Assembly (NCBI GenBank): GCA_015680865.1
Contig: JADAKE010000016.1
Coordinates: 367,264-431,263, forward strand
Reading direction: 5' to 3'
Length of the DNA: 64,000 nt
Source of the DNA: Enterococcus lacertideformus
GTDB lineage: Bacteria; Bacillota; Bacilli; Lactobacillales; Enterococcaceae
Shown: in pieces, positions 23,031-31,867 of the stretch
How the letters are laid out: each line of letters starts with the position of its first letter
Numbering within the stretch: the stretch's first letter is position 1
The notes under the pieces: generated by a model
Told to the model about the DNA's origin: nothing
What the model saw: the letters and a program-made list of their open reading frames with translations, nothing else
Databases searched by the model: none
Program-made: the position numbers and the translations under genes

Positions 23031-24003
23031 GCGGATGACTAAGATGCCAATCCCAAGCAGTTTTAATGATTTCTTTTATCTCTGTATAATCTGGTTGCCA
23101 ACCTAAGATTTCTTTTGCTTTGGTACTAGAAGCAACTAAACGGCTCGGATCTCCTGCTCTTCGAGGTGCAATTTTTGCAGGAATTTCACACCCTGTTACT
23201 TCTCTAGCTGCTGCTAACATTTCTTTCACCGAATAGCCTTGATTACTTCCTAGATTAAAGAAATTACTTTTATTTCCCGCTTTTAGATATTCTAAAGCTA
23301 AGATGTGTGCCATAACTAAATCTTCCACTTGAACATAGTCTCTGATACAAGTACCATCTGGTGTATCATAATCATCGCCATAAATAGCTAAATAATCACG
23401 TTGCCCCAAAGCGACTTGGAGAATAATAGGAACTAAATGGGTTTCTGGTGTATGGTCTTCACCAATCGAAGCATCTGATTTTGCACCTGCTACATTAAAA
23501 TAACGTAATGCAACATAACGCATACCATAAGCTTGATCACACCATTTCATCATCTTTTCCATCATCAATTTACTTTCACCATATGGATTTTTAGGATTTG
23601 TAGGTGTTTTTTCAGTAATTGGTGATTCTGTTGGTTCTCCATAAGTTGCTGCAGTGGATGAAAAGACAATGTTATATACATTAAATTCATGCATTACTTC
23701 TAATAAAATTTGCATACCATAAACGTTATTATTAAAATATTTCAGTGGTTTTTCTACTGATTCTCCTACGAGTGAACTTGCTGCAAAATGGAGCACTCCT
23801 TCGATAGATTCATTCTCAAAGACAGAGCGTAAAAAATTTTTATCTCGGACATCTCCTTTATAAAACTGGGCTTTAGGATGAATCGCCTCCTCATGTCCAG
23901 TTAGTAAATTATCTACTACAACTACTTGATAGCCTTTACTAATTAATTGATCAACAGAGTGAGAGCCAATATAACCAGCACCACCCAATACTAAAATTGC
24001 CAT
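23014..24003 (-). CDS. galE: UDP-glucose 4-epimerase
   Basis: Interconverts UDP-galactose and UDP-glucose. It is an extended SDR of about 329 residues with the NAD-binding [13 protein letters not shown] at the N-terminus and the catalytic YGESK (Tyr and Lys of YxxxK) near residue 148. I start at MAILVLGG, 30 bases inside the longest frame, because AAGGAGTG is five bases upstream of it. First gene of the galE-galT-galR operon. Confidence 0.96.
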   Translation of the reverse strand: MAILVLGGAGYIGSHSVDQLISKGYQVVVVDNLLTGHEEAIHPKAQFYKGDVRDKNFLRSVFENESIEGVLHFAASSLVGESVEKPLKYFNNNVYGMQILLEVMHEFNVYNIVFSSTAATYGEPTESPITEKTPTNPKNPYGESKLMMEKMMKWCDQAYGMRYVALRYFNVAGAKSDASIGEDHTPETHLVPIILQVALGQRDYLAIYGDDYDTPDGTCIRDYVQVEDLVMAHILALEYLKAGNKSNFFNLGSNQGYSVKEMLAAAREVTGCEIPAKIAPRRAGDPSRLVASSTKAKEILGWQPDYTEIKEIIKTAWDWHLSHPHGYKE

Positions 24004-24238
24004 GATAACACTCCTTATTTGCAAAAGTACCAAGTAAAATATTTTTACTTTTCATCTTTCATCCACTTTAATTTTTATATAGATACTTTTGCTATTTATT
24101 TAGTAAATTTATAATAAAACATTTAGTAAATTTTTTCAAGTAAGATTTGGAAAAGATTCCATAGTTAAACGTTAAACTAGCCTTTTCTTAAATTTTGTTA
24201 CATAATAGACTTAACAACTAATAAACGAGGTGGAGTCA

Positions 24239-24406
24239 ATGAAAAAATTTATATCAGGGATTTTAGTAGGTAGTCTTGCTACAGTGGCAGCAGTTGCTGG
24301 ACTAGTGTCTTCGGTTAAAAAGACTGTTATCGATCCGATTGATGAAAAAGAAGCAATGATCGAAGAAAATCGTAAAAAAGCAATGCGTAAACGCGTTTCT
24401 CGTTAA
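24239..24406 (+). CDS. DUF3042-family small protein
   Basis: A 55-residue protein: a short lysine start (MKKF), a single hydrophobic segment ILVGSLATVAAVAGLV (residues 8-23), then the family's conserved VKKTVIDPIDEKEAMIEEN and a basic tail RKKAMRKRVSR. A GAGGTGG ribosome binding site is six bases upstream. It fits DUF3042, a conserved lactic-acid-bacterial membrane-anchored protein of unknown function. It is monocistronic, divergent from galE, and followed by a strong terminator. Confidence 0.88.
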   Translation: MKKFISGILVGSLATVAAVAGLVSSVKKTVIDPIDEKEAMIEENRKKAMRKRVSR

Positions 24407-24436
24407 ATTTATGTTTGCTAACATATAATAAAAAAT

Positions 24437-24509
24437 CTCTTGCTGTAATAACTCTAGAAGATAGATTAAAAATCTAACACTTAGGAGTAGATACAGCAAG
24501 AGTTTTTTT
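24437..24509 (+). terminator. Terminator of the DUF3042 gene
   Basis: CTCTTGCTGTA and TACAGCAAGAG close an internal loop of about 44 bases that itself has AGATTAAAAATCT-like pairing; seven T follow on the plus strand. Confidence 0.75.
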
Positions 24510-24730
24510 GTATGATTTTATTTTTTCGTTTCTTTGTTAGATAAAATTTTTTGAGCTACCTTATCTTTTGGGACTCAATAGATCCGTATAGCCCCTATAG
24601 ACAACTACTGTTAACTAATACCTTTCGGAAATATCAACACGATAAAGGGATTTTTCTAGTTCTTCTTGCCTACTCTGAATTTGTGTCCAACTTGATATCA
24701 ATTGCGGCTATTTCAAACTATTATGTATAG
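24510..24730. other. Non-coding gap before the rhodanese terminator
   Basis: Together with the two flanking terminators this is a 360-base gap without a gene. I see no frame with a ribosome binding site and no RNA signature in it. Confidence 0.5.
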
Positions 24731-24764
24731 AAAAAAAAGAGGCGTTTGTCCCAGCCTCTTTAAT
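24731..24764 (-). terminator. Terminator after the rhodanese gene, GGGACAA type
   Basis: AAAGAGGC and GCCTCTTT flank the loop TGGGACAAAC, with eight T following on the minus strand. It ends the fthC-to-rhodanese transcript. Confidence 0.85.
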
Positions 24765-24765
24765 G

Positions 24766-25161
24766 TTAAACTCGTTTACTTTTAACTTTCCCAGACCAAC
24801 TGTCATAACCGCCTTTTAATATATAAATATCTTTATAGCCTGCTTTTCTTAGCTTATTTGCGGTCCGTATGCTCAAACTCTTTTTTTGATCATAAATATA
24901 AACAGGTTGATCTTTGCGAATTGAACCCAGTGAATCTTTCAAAATTGTATAAGGGATATTCCTTGCTCCTAAAATATGACCTGCATCAAACACATCTTTT
25001 TCACGAACATCAATAACTTGCGCTTTTCGCATTCCTTCACGAAACGCTTCTTCTTCAAGCGTTGTTGCAGAACGTTTTGCCATTACACGTAAGTAAATTT
25101 CCCAAAATACGATAGCAAGAACGATCAAGAGCAAAATAATGTTAATCACCCATAAAACCAT
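24766..25161 (-). CDS. Membrane-anchored rhodanese-like protein
   Basis: It is 131 residues. An N-terminal membrane segment (VINIILLLIVLAIVFWEIYL) is followed by a rhodanese domain (VIDVREKDVFDAGHILGARNIPY). The position of the catalytic cysteine reads VYIYDQKKSLSIR, with Asp in place of Cys, so ordinary sulfurtransferase chemistry is unlikely. The family (YqhL/GlpE-like) is common after glucokinase in Firmicutes. It lies 14 bases after glcK in the same operon. Confidence 0.85.
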   Translation of the reverse strand: MVLWVINIILLLIVLAIVFWEIYLRVMAKRSATTLEEEAFREGMRKAQVIDVREKDVFDAGHILGARNIPYTILKDSLGSIRKDQPVYIYDQKKSLSIRTANKLRKAGYKDIYILKGGYDSWSGKVKSKRV

Positions 25162-25175
25162 GTAATTCCTCCACT

Positions 25176-26141
25176 TTACTCAGCATATTTTAAGGCTAAT
25201 GAAGCAGCACCAATGACGCCCGCTTCATTCCCTAATTCTGCTAATTTGATTTTTGTTGACTCTTTTACTTGAGGGAACGTGAATTGGTTGAAATATTTTT
25301 CAACACGACTACGCAAGAATTCCCCCGCAGCCGATACGCCTCCCCCTAAAACAATACTTGAAGGATTCATTGTATTGCCTAAGTTACCACAAGCTAATCC
25401 TAAGTAAAAGCAAACACGATCTACGACCCTCAAACCAAAGGTATCTTCTGCTTGCGCAAATTCAAAAATATCTTTACTCGTTACTTCTTCTCCATTGCCA
25501 AGCATGGCTTTTAATTTTGAATCACCAGCGTATTCTTCGGCTAAAAAACGTGCTAAACGGACTACACCAGTTGCACTTGATACAGTTTCAAGACAACCTC
25601 GTTTTCCACAAGTACATTCAAAACCTTCTGGATCAACTGTGATATGTCCGATCTCGCCACCAGCACCAGCTACGCCATGGATCAAGTTGCCACCAGCTAT
25701 GATTCCGCATCCCACACCAGTTCCTAATGTTAAAAAAATAACGTCAGGATCATTTTCTCCTGCACCTTTCCAACGCTCACCTAATGCTGCTACGTTTGCA
25801 TCGTTATCAATAGCAAATTTAATTTCAGTACCTGCTTCGATTTGTTTTTTTACATACTGAAGTTCAGTCCAATTTAAATTATAAGCACCGATAACTGTAC
25901 CTGCTTCGCTGTCTACACTTCCTGGCGTTCCCATACCGATTCCAATAAAATTTTCAGGTTTCATGTTATACAGATTTAATCGATGATTGATTGACTCAAT
26001 AATCTCAGGGATAATATGCTTGCCATCGTCCAATATATTGGTATCGATGCTCCATTTTTGTTGAATATCTCCTTCTGGTGTTAGAATTGCAAATTTTGCT
26101 GTTGTTCCACCTAAATCAATCCCAATAATTTTTTTGTCCAT
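25176..26141 (-). CDS. glcK: Glucokinase, ROK family
   Basis: Phosphorylates glucose with ATP. It is about 321 residues, with IGIDLGGTTAKFAIL (ATP motif) at the N-terminus and the ROK cysteine zinc motif CTCGKRGCLE near residue 186. I start at MDKKIIGI, whose ATG overlaps the yqgQ stop (TAATG) and has AAAGGA upstream. The longer frame would add 20 residues taken from yqgQ sequence. Part of the conserved rhomboid-yqgQ-glcK-rhodanese operon. Confidence 0.95.
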   Translation of the reverse strand: MDKKIIGIDLGGTTAKFAILTPEGDIQQKWSIDTNILDDGKHIIPEIIESINHRLNLYNMKPENFIGIGMGTPGSVDSEAGTVIGAYNLNWTELQYVKKQIEAGTEIKFAIDNDANVAALGERWKGAGENDPDVIFLTLGTGVGCGIIAGGNLIHGVAGAGGEIGHITVDPEGFECTCGKRGCLETVSSATGVVRLARFLAEEYAGDSKLKAMLGNGEEVTSKDIFEFAQAEDTFGLRVVDRVCFYLGLACGNLGNTMNPSSIVLGGGVSAAGEFLRSRVEKYFNQFTFPQVKESTKIKLAELGNEAGVIGAASLALKYAE

Positions 26142-26353
26142 TACAAGTTTCCTTTCTTTCGGCTTTCTTCCACTCGATGCTCTCTTTTTAGTATACGCCA
26201 CGCTGTCATATATGTATGATGATCAATTAAGTGACTTTCATAAAGATTCCTCAATTCGATCGTCATTAATTCAATATCATAAATACGTGACCCCACATAG
26301 ACAAAGATACCAAACCGTTTTAACAGTTGCTGCACGTCGTATAAGCTCTCCAT
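26141..26353 (-). CDS. yqgQ: YqgQ-like protein (DUF910)
   Basis: It is 70 residues. YDVQQLLKRFGIFVYVG and ELMTIELRNLY are typical of the small helical YqgQ family, whose role is thought to be nucleic-acid binding but remains unproved. It lies between rhomboid and glucokinase genes as in Bacillus and many lactic acid bacteria, with start-stop overlap with glcK. Confidence 0.88.
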   Translation of the reverse strand: MESLYDVQQLLKRFGIFVYVGSRIYDIELMTIELRNLYESHLIDHHTYMTAWRILKREHRVEESRKKGNL

Positions 26354-26373
26354 CTCTAAGCACTTCCTTCATA

Positions 26374-27066
26374 TTATACAAGTAAACCATAGTTTTTTAA
26401 ACCCAATAAAACACATATTATCAAAAGAAATCCAAAAATGAGAGCGGAAAGTATCTTTTGATGAATGGAATAATTCGTCACTTTTTGAGGCAAACCTAAT
26501 AGATTTCCTAAAAGCAAGCCTCCAATAATCCCTCCGAGATGTCCCCAAATATCTACTGTTGTATCCATTAGACCAAAAACAAAACTGATGGCGATAAACA
26601 GCATATAATGACGTATCATTTGCCGTATCTGATAGTTGTGTTTAAAATGATAGCCTAAAATAAATAACGCGCCAAATAATCCGAATAGGGAAGTACTTGC
26701 TCCACCTGATAATACACCAATATCATTAAAGGCAAAACTTGTTGCATTTCCTAAAATCCCACTCAACAGATAGATCAGTAGAAATCGCCAATGTCCATAA
26801 AGCGTCTCAATTTGCTCTCCCATAAAATAAAGGATTAAAGAATTCATAACAAAATGTGCCAAACCAAAATGAATAAAAATCGGAGTCACAAAACGCCACC
26901 ATTCATTCATATAAGCGATAGAAGGACCAAACATTCCAAGATAAGAAGGAATATTTAAAGATGGAAATAATTCAATAGTTGCAAAAACAATGGTTTGTAA
27001 TACTAGAAAAAAATAAGTTAAAATCGGACGCCTTAACCAGGCTTTTATTTTTTGTTGAATATTCAT
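26374..27066 (-). CDS. Rhomboid family intramembrane serine protease
   Basis: It has about 231 residues and seven hydrophobic segments. The active-site serine lies in GGASTSLFGLFGA and the catalytic His in WGHLGGIIGGLLLG; the loop HFGLAHFVMNS supplies the conserved histidine-rich region. The start is taken at MNIQQK, 51 bases inside the longest frame, because AGGAGGG is four bases before it. It is in an operon with the 5-formyl-THF cyclo-ligase upstream and yqgQ and glcK downstream. Confidence 0.92.
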   Translation of the reverse strand: MNIQQKIKAWLRRPILTYFFLVLQTIVFATIELFPSLNIPSYLGMFGPSIAYMNEWWRFVTPIFIHFGLAHFVMNSLILYFMGEQIETLYGHWRFLLIYLLSGILGNATSFAFNDIGVLSGGASTSLFGLFGALFILGYHFKHNYQIRQMIRHYMLFIAISFVFGLMDTTVDIWGHLGGIIGGLLLGNLLGLPQKVTNYSIHQKILSALIFGFLLIICVLLGLKNYGLLV

Positions 27067-27082
27067 GAAACCCTCCTCAGTA

Positions 27083-27625
27083 TTAATCAATAAACAGCCG
27101 TTGGATTTTTTTATCAAAGCTTTCTGGTGTCCATTGATTGTTTATTTGTTCGTGAAAAACAAGGCTACACGTCTGATTTGAATAATTCGTTAAATAACGA
27201 TCAAAATAACCTCCGCCAAATCCAATGCGATAGCCATCTGTATGGTAAATTATCCCTGGAACAAGAAGTAAATCAATTTTTTCTGGCATGAAATAGATTT
27301 CTGAAACCGGTTCGAGAACACCAAAATTTGTCCGTTCAAAAATAGTCGTGTGATCAATTTTAAAGAACTCCATGTTCCGATTGGCAAAAGTTTTAGGTGC
27401 AAGGACTGTCTTTCCCTCTTTCATTGCTGTTTCAACGATGGCTTTCGTTGAAACTTCTATTGTATTTGCAATCGTTAAACCAACTACTTGCGCTTGATTC
27501 CACTCTTTACTTTGAAATAATTTATGGTAAATTTTTTGTTCTTTTTCATGCTTACATCCACTTATAGCGATATTCTTTAATTGTTGTATGCCAAGCTTCC
27601 TTAACTTTTCTTTTATATGATTCAA
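27083..27625 (-). CDS. 5-formyltetrahydrofolate cyclo-ligase
   Basis: Converts 5-formyl-THF to 5,10-methenyl-THF with ATP. It is 180 residues. The signature at LLLVPGIIYHTDGYRIGFGGGYFDRYL (key GYRIGFGGGYFDRYL) is clear. It opens with TTG behind AGAGGTAGG. It is first gene of the operon leading to the rhodanese. Relevant context: folA in this window is truncated, so folate recycling may be affected at two points. Confidence 0.92.
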   Translation of the reverse strand: MNHIKEKLRKLGIQQLKNIAISGCKHEKEQKIYHKLFQSKEWNQAQVVGLTIANTIEVSTKAIVETAMKEGKTVLAPKTFANRNMEFFKIDHTTIFERTNFGVLEPVSEIYFMPEKIDLLLVPGIIYHTDGYRIGFGGGYFDRYLTNYSNQTCSLVFHEQINNQWTPESFDKKIQRLFID

Positions 27626-27878
27626 ACTATCAACCTACCTCTCGTTAAAATGGTAGCGGAAATTGTTCAAAATAGCAATTTAACTTTTTAAATAAAAGAA
27701 TATTTTTATAAAAAAGAGGATACGGCCTATCAACAAACCGAATGTAAAAAGAAAAGATCATTTTTTCGTATATAGTTTCAATAATAAAAGAAAAATTAAT
27801 AAATGTTCTTTGAGGACTAAGCCGTCAAGAAAAAGCTATATACACACTTAATCAACTTTTGTTTGTAGAACCTTTGAA
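27626..27878. other. Non-coding, upstream of the cyclo-ligase operon
   Basis: A/T-rich, no gene seen. Presumably holds the promoter of the minus-strand operon. Confidence 0.5.
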
Positions 27879-28112
27879 TCATTTCATATTCCCATTGGAA
27901 AGGATAAAAAAGAACTTGGGACAAAAAAGTCGTCCCGAGCTCTTTAACTTTAAATAGATATATAAACGAATAAAGAAGGAAACAAAAGTAACATCTGCGA
28001 AAAATAAGCCGAAGCTTAACAAAAATTTGAGAATCACCAAGTCGAGAAGAATCAATATCAAAAACTAGTTTTTGTGTTTCTTGCCAATTTTCGGTAAATC
28101 CTTCTTATACAT
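27879..28112 (-). pseudogene. Possible small membrane-protein gene with an internal TAG
   Basis: A strong site AAAAAGGAGG sits seven bases from an ATG reading MYKKDLPKIGKKHKN, then TAG, then the same frame continues FLILILLDLVILKFLL and FGLFFADVTFVSFF, a good membrane segment with a basic start. The frame then runs through a terminator, so its natural end is unclear. It begins 20 bases after the FecCD permease stop. This could be a tiny membrane protein gene lost by nonsense, or a chance frame. Confidence 0.3.
27906..27944 (-). terminator. Terminator of the siderophore transport operon, GGGACAA type
   Basis: AAAGAACTTGGGAC pairs with GTCCCGAGCTCTTT (imperfect) around an A-run; on the minus strand it ends in TTTTTT. 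Confidence 0.75.
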
Positions 28113-28132
28113 GGATTACCTCCTTTTTAACT

Positions 28133-29128
28133 CTAAATAATTATTCGTTTCAAAAATAATAAATATAGAAAATAGGGAGCACCCATAAGGGCAATTAAAA
28201 TCCCCGTAGGAACTTCTCCATTTGGAAGAATCATTCGAGCAAAAATGTCTGCTAGATTTACAAAAAAAGCACCAAATAATCCACTTAAGACTAATGACCA
28301 AAGGTTTTCTTTTCGAATGATAAATTTAGCCGCATGCGGTGCTAATAAGCCCACAAAAGACAGATTTCCAGCTACTGCCAAACTACCACAAGCTAATGCT
28401 ACAGAAAGTACTAACAATATTTTTTGACTCTTTGCTACATTAAGTCCTAAGCTCTGTGCTCTTTCTTGTCCAAAAGATAGTAAGCCAACTTGTTTACTAT
28501 AGAACATAGCTAAGGGAATAAGGATCAACGACCAAGGTGCTAATGAAAATACATAAGGCCAGCTTGCTCCCCAAATCGATCCCGCCAACCATGCATTAGC
28601 AAAACCGTAGTTTTCTTTTGATAATTTAATCGTATATAAGAGCATGAGCGCTGACAAACCGGCATTTACAGCAATCCCTGAAAGCAAAATACGGCTCATG
28701 CTTAAAAAGCCATGTCTAGTATAGGAGATCCCATAAACCAGTAATGCTGCCATTAGACCACCTAAAAAAGCAATGATTAATAACAAAAACGGCGAAGTAT
28801 GGTTTGCATAAAATCCAAGATAGATCATTACAAAAAAACCAGCTCCAGTGTTTATTCCTAATATACTAGAATCTGCTAGATGATTTCTAGTAACTCCTTG
28901 TAATAAAAAACCCGAAATCCCTAAACATAGACCCGCAAGCATGCTGATTAATAATCGCGGTACTCGAAACTCATACACAATCAATTTTTGAATTACCGTA
29001 CCCTTACCTTGCAATAATTCAAGTAATTGATCAAGATAAAAAAATGGCGTACCGAACATTAAACTTGCTATCGAACTAATAGCTAATAAGATTAATAACA
29101 AAAAAATGATACGTTTGATTTTTTTCAT
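28133..29128 (-). CDS. FecCD-family ferric-siderophore ABC permease
   Basis: It is 331 residues with about nine membrane segments. Family motifs are LPRLL-like VPRLLISMLAGLCLGISGFLLQGVTRN near residue 55 (key RVPRLL and GFLLQG), SSILGINTGAGF, and the ATPase-contacting VGLLAPHAAKFI. It overlaps the preceding permease gene by ATGA. Intact, but its partner permease is broken, and FecCD permeases usually work as heterodimers. Confidence 0.9.
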   Translation of the reverse strand: MKKIKRIIFLLLILLAISSIASLMFGTPFFYLDQLLELLQGKGTVIQKLIVYEFRVPRLLISMLAGLCLGISGFLLQGVTRNHLADSSILGINTGAGFFVMIYLGFYANHTSPFLLLIIAFLGGLMAALLVYGISYTRHGFLSMSRILLSGIAVNAGLSALMLLYTIKLSKENYGFANAWLAGSIWGASWPYVFSLAPWSLILIPLAMFYSKQVGLLSFGQERAQSLGLNVAKSQKILLVLSVALACGSLAVAGNLSFVGLLAPHAAKFIIRKENLWSLVLSGLFGAFFVNLADIFARMILPNGEVPTGILIALMGAPYFLYLLFLKRIII

Positions 29129-29875
29129 AAACGCTCTCTCCTTACTTGAAAGAGTAATAACGGTACACCAACTAATGCAATGACCAATCCAAATGGTGTT
29201 TCAAATGGTGGATTCACTATCCGAGCAACTAAATCTGCTAACATCACTAATCCCCCACCAGCTAAAAAAGAAGCAGGTAACACATATCAATAGTCCGATC
29301 CAATCACACCTCGAACGATTGGCGGGATCATCAAACCAATAAATGATACTGGCCCCACTAGTGAAACAGCCATTGCAGCTAAGACTGCGACTAAGATAAA
29401 AGGAACTAATAGCCACTCCCGCTAGAATTAATTGAATTGGATTCATACCTATTTTAGAAAAATGCAAGAAACCAAAAATAAAAAATGTTGCTGCAAGTGA
29501 ACCACTTAGGGATATCATGAAAACAGAAAAAGCTGGTGCTTTTGGCCAAACAGCAAAACTAATCGCCATAGCAAGCGAAGCCCCTCCATTTATTCCTAGT
29601 AATCCCGAATCTGCTAGAGGATTTCTTGTCAAACCCTGCATCAACGCCCCACTAAGAGCAAAACAACTTCCTACTAAAAAAGCGCCCAATACTCTAGGTA
29701 AACGGATCGCTCGAATAATCAATTGAGATTGATTTGCTTGATCAAATTGAAAGGTTGCTTGCCATAAACTGGAAAACTCAATAGAAACAGCCCCCTTTGA
29801 TAAAGCTACATAAAAAATACTTAAGATAAGCAATACCAATAAAACAAGAAAATAAAACTTTTTTTTATGACTCAT
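29125..29875 (-). pseudogene. FecCD-family permease with internal deletion and nonsense codon
   Basis: The start (LPRVLGAFLVGSCFALSGAL, GLTRNPLADSGLLGING) is normal through GMNPIQLILAGVAIS. After this a different frame carries the normal C-terminus: FILVAVLAAMAVSLVGPVSF, GLMIPPIVRGVIGSDY, then TGA where Arg is expected, then YVLPASFLAGGG and NPPFETPFGLVIALVGVP. About 80 residues of the middle (three or four membrane segments) are missing. The 3' end retains the ATGA overlap with the next permease. No functional protein is possible. Confidence 0.92.
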
Positions 29876-30678
29876 CGTCCAGCCTCCTTACGATCCTTGA
29901 TCAAATCGTAAGATAAAAAAACTGGTTTGTTTGATTCTGGCAAGTGAACGATTTGTGCTTCGATCTCAAATATTTCCCTCATCCATTCCTTTGTGATCAC
30001 TTCATCGGGCGTACCGTCAACCAGTAAGTGACCCTCTTTCATTCCAATTAAGTAATCTGAGAATCTTGAAGCGTGGTTAATGTCGTGAATTGACATTAAA
30101 ATAGTGGTTTGTTGGATTTGATTGATTTCAGTTAATAATTGTAAAATTTCTAATTGATGTGCAGGATCTAAAAAAGTGGTTGGTTCATCTAAAATCAAAA
30201 TATCCGCTTCTTGCGCCAAAGCCATGGCAATCCAAACCCTTTGTGCTTGTCCGCCAGATAAACTGGATAGTTCTCTATCTTTCAATTGTGCCAGATGAGT
30301 TACCTCTAAAGCCCAGTTAATCGCATGTATATCCTCTTCATTCAAGCCACTAAAAAACTTTTGATAAGGATAGCGTCCATATGAAACAATTTCTTCCACA
30401 CTCATCCCCACAGGATGCTCACTGCTTTGAGCCAACAAAGCAATCTTTTTTGCTAAAACTTTAGGGGTATATGAAGCTATTTCAGCTCCTTCCACAATGA
30501 TTTTCCCTGTTTTTACAGGAAGTATTCGGGTAAAACTTTTTAATAAAGTTGATTTCCCACTGCCATTAGGACCAATCAAACTTGTCATTTTCCCTTCTGG
30601 GATTTTTACTGATAGGTTTTCAATCACTTGTTTGTTTAAATAACCTGTTGTAATATCAACAGCTTCTAGAGTAGTCAT
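29872..30678 (-). CDS. Iron-siderophore ABC transporter ATP-binding protein (FepC/FhuC type)
   Basis: It is 268 residues. Walker A is GPNGSGKST (residues 36-44), signature LSSLSGGQAQRVWIAMAL, Walker B DILILDEPTTFLD, H-loop MSIHD. It overlaps the next permease by four bases. The Fur box at 30695-30713 lies just upstream. Confidence 0.94.
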   Translation of the reverse strand: MTTLEAVDITTGYLNKQVIENLSVKIPEGKMTSLIGPNGSGKSTLLKSFTRILPVKTGKIIVEGAEIASYTPKVLAKKIALLAQSSEHPVGMSVEEIVSYGRYPYQKFFSGLNEEDIHAINWALEVTHLAQLKDRELSSLSGGQAQRVWIAMALAQEADILILDEPTTFLDPAHQLEILQLLTEINQIQQTTILMSIHDINHASRFSDYLIGMKEGHLLVDGTPDEVITKEWMREIFEIEAQIVHLPESNKPVFLSYDLIKDRKEAGR

Positions 30679-30694
30679 TTTTTCACCTCTCCGT

Positions 30695-30713
30695 CGAAAA
30701 TCATTCTCAATTA
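30695..30713. promoter_or_regulatory. Fur box upstream of the ATPase gene
   Basis: CGAAAATCATTCTCAATTA matches the 19-bp Fur consensus (GATAATGATAATCATTATC and reverse) in its TCATTCTCAA core. It lies in the divergent region before the minus-strand operon. Confidence 0.7.
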
Positions 30714-30804
30714 TGAAGCTCCTTCACAAATTCGTCAAGCATTACTTTAACAGGTTTATCTATAAAAATAGTTGACACTGCCTCTGTGGTCGGGAATAAT
30801 ATTA

Positions 30805-30823
30805 ATTGAGAATGATTATCAAT
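30805..30823. promoter_or_regulatory. Fur box upstream of the substrate-binding protein gene
   Basis: ATTGAGAATGATTATCAAT is close to the Fur consensus, centred 27 bases before the lipoprotein start. Together with the opposite box it indicates iron control of both divergent transcripts. Confidence 0.8.
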
Positions 30824-30840
30824 ATCTTCGGGAGGTAAAA

Positions 30841-31785
30841 ATGAAACGAAAAACGAAATTATTCACAATGATTTTTACTGTTTTACTGATGAGTATCTTA
30901 AGTGCTTGCTCTTCATCTGACCATCAAGATTCCTCTGCTCAAAAAACTGATCAAGCTACACACACCATTACTGATTCATTGGGTCACAAGGTCAAGATTC
31001 CCAATGAACCAAAACGAATTATCGGGAGTTATCTAGAAGATTATCTGATCGCTTTAGGAGAAAAACCTATCGCTCAGTGGACTGTTGGAAGTGGCTCCAT
31101 CCAAACTTATTTACAAGATGATCTTAAAGATATTCCTACGATTTCTTACGACTTGCCTTATGAAAAAGTACTGAGTTTTGAACCAGATCTTTTGTTGATT
31201 TCTTCTTCTGCCATAGTGGAAGGTGGTAAATATGAACAGTACAGTAAAATTGCTCCCACATATGTTGTAAAAAATGGGAACGATATCACTTGGGAAGAAC
31301 AGCTAAAGGATGTTGGGAAAGCTTTGAATAAAGAAAAAGAAGCAAAAAAAATTATTTCTGATTACCAAAGCGAAGCAAAAAAAACCAGAGAAGAGTTAGC
31401 AGATAAAATTAGTGGAAAAACCGCCGCTGTCTTATGGATAACGAATAACTCTGCTTTTATGGTTAGTAAAACACGATCAAGTGGTCGTATCATTTATGAC
31501 GACCTAAAATTTGATGTTCCATCTTTAGTAACTGAAATTTCTAAAGATGCTACCTCTGACTGGTCAGCTGTCTCTTCTGAAAAATTAGCAGAATTAGATG
31601 CCGATTATATTATTTTGGTCAACAGTGATAAAAAAGCCTCCATGTTCAATGAAGCAACTTGGCAAAACCTAAAAGCAGTGAAAGAAAATCATGTTTTGGA
31701 ATTTGATCCAAAATCAAGTTGGTTATATAATGGGCCAATTGCTAGTCAAAATATGATCAATGATATCAAAACCAATTTAAACTAA
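30841..31785 (+). CDS. Ferric-siderophore substrate-binding lipoprotein
   Basis: It is about 314 residues. The signal peptide ends in the lipobox LSAC (Cys at about residue 21), then a Ser/Asp/Gln-rich linker and the FepB/FecB TroA-like fold: DSLGHKVKIPNEPKRIIG, VLSFEPDLLLI, with the C-terminal lobe ending QNMINDIKTNLN. The start is MKRKTKLF behind GGAGGTAAAA; a longer in-frame start has no ribosome binding site. It is divergent from its ATPase and permeases, with Fur boxes between. Confidence 0.93.
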   Translation: MKRKTKLFTMIFTVLLMSILSACSSSDHQDSSAQKTDQATHTITDSLGHKVKIPNEPKRIIGSYLEDYLIALGEKPIAQWTVGSGSIQTYLQDDLKDIPTISYDLPYEKVLSFEPDLLLISSSAIVEGGKYEQYSKIAPTYVVKNGNDITWEEQLKDVGKALNKEKEAKKIISDYQSEAKKTREELADKISGKTAAVLWITNNSAFMVSKTRSSGRIIYDDLKFDVPSLVTEISKDATSDWSAVSSEKLAELDADYIILVNSDKKASMFNEATWQNLKAVKENHVLEFDPKSSWLYNGPIASQNMINDIKTNLN

Positions 31786-31794
31786 CTATTCGCC

Positions 31795-31842
31795 CTAAAA
31801 ACAGACAAATGTAAAAGATCTTTTACGTTTGTCTGTTTTTAG
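31795..31842. terminator. Bidirectional terminator between the binding protein gene and folA
   Basis: CTAAAAACAGACAAATGTAA pairs almost perfectly with TTACGTTTGTCTGTTTTTAG around AAGATCTT. Confidence 0.85.
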
Positions 31843-31867
31843 CAATCATTCCCTTTATTTTGCCTAC

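Noticed and set aside
28116..28301. 61-residue minus-strand frame across the 3' end of the FecCD permease
   Set aside because: Shifted frame of an intact permease, no ribosome binding site.
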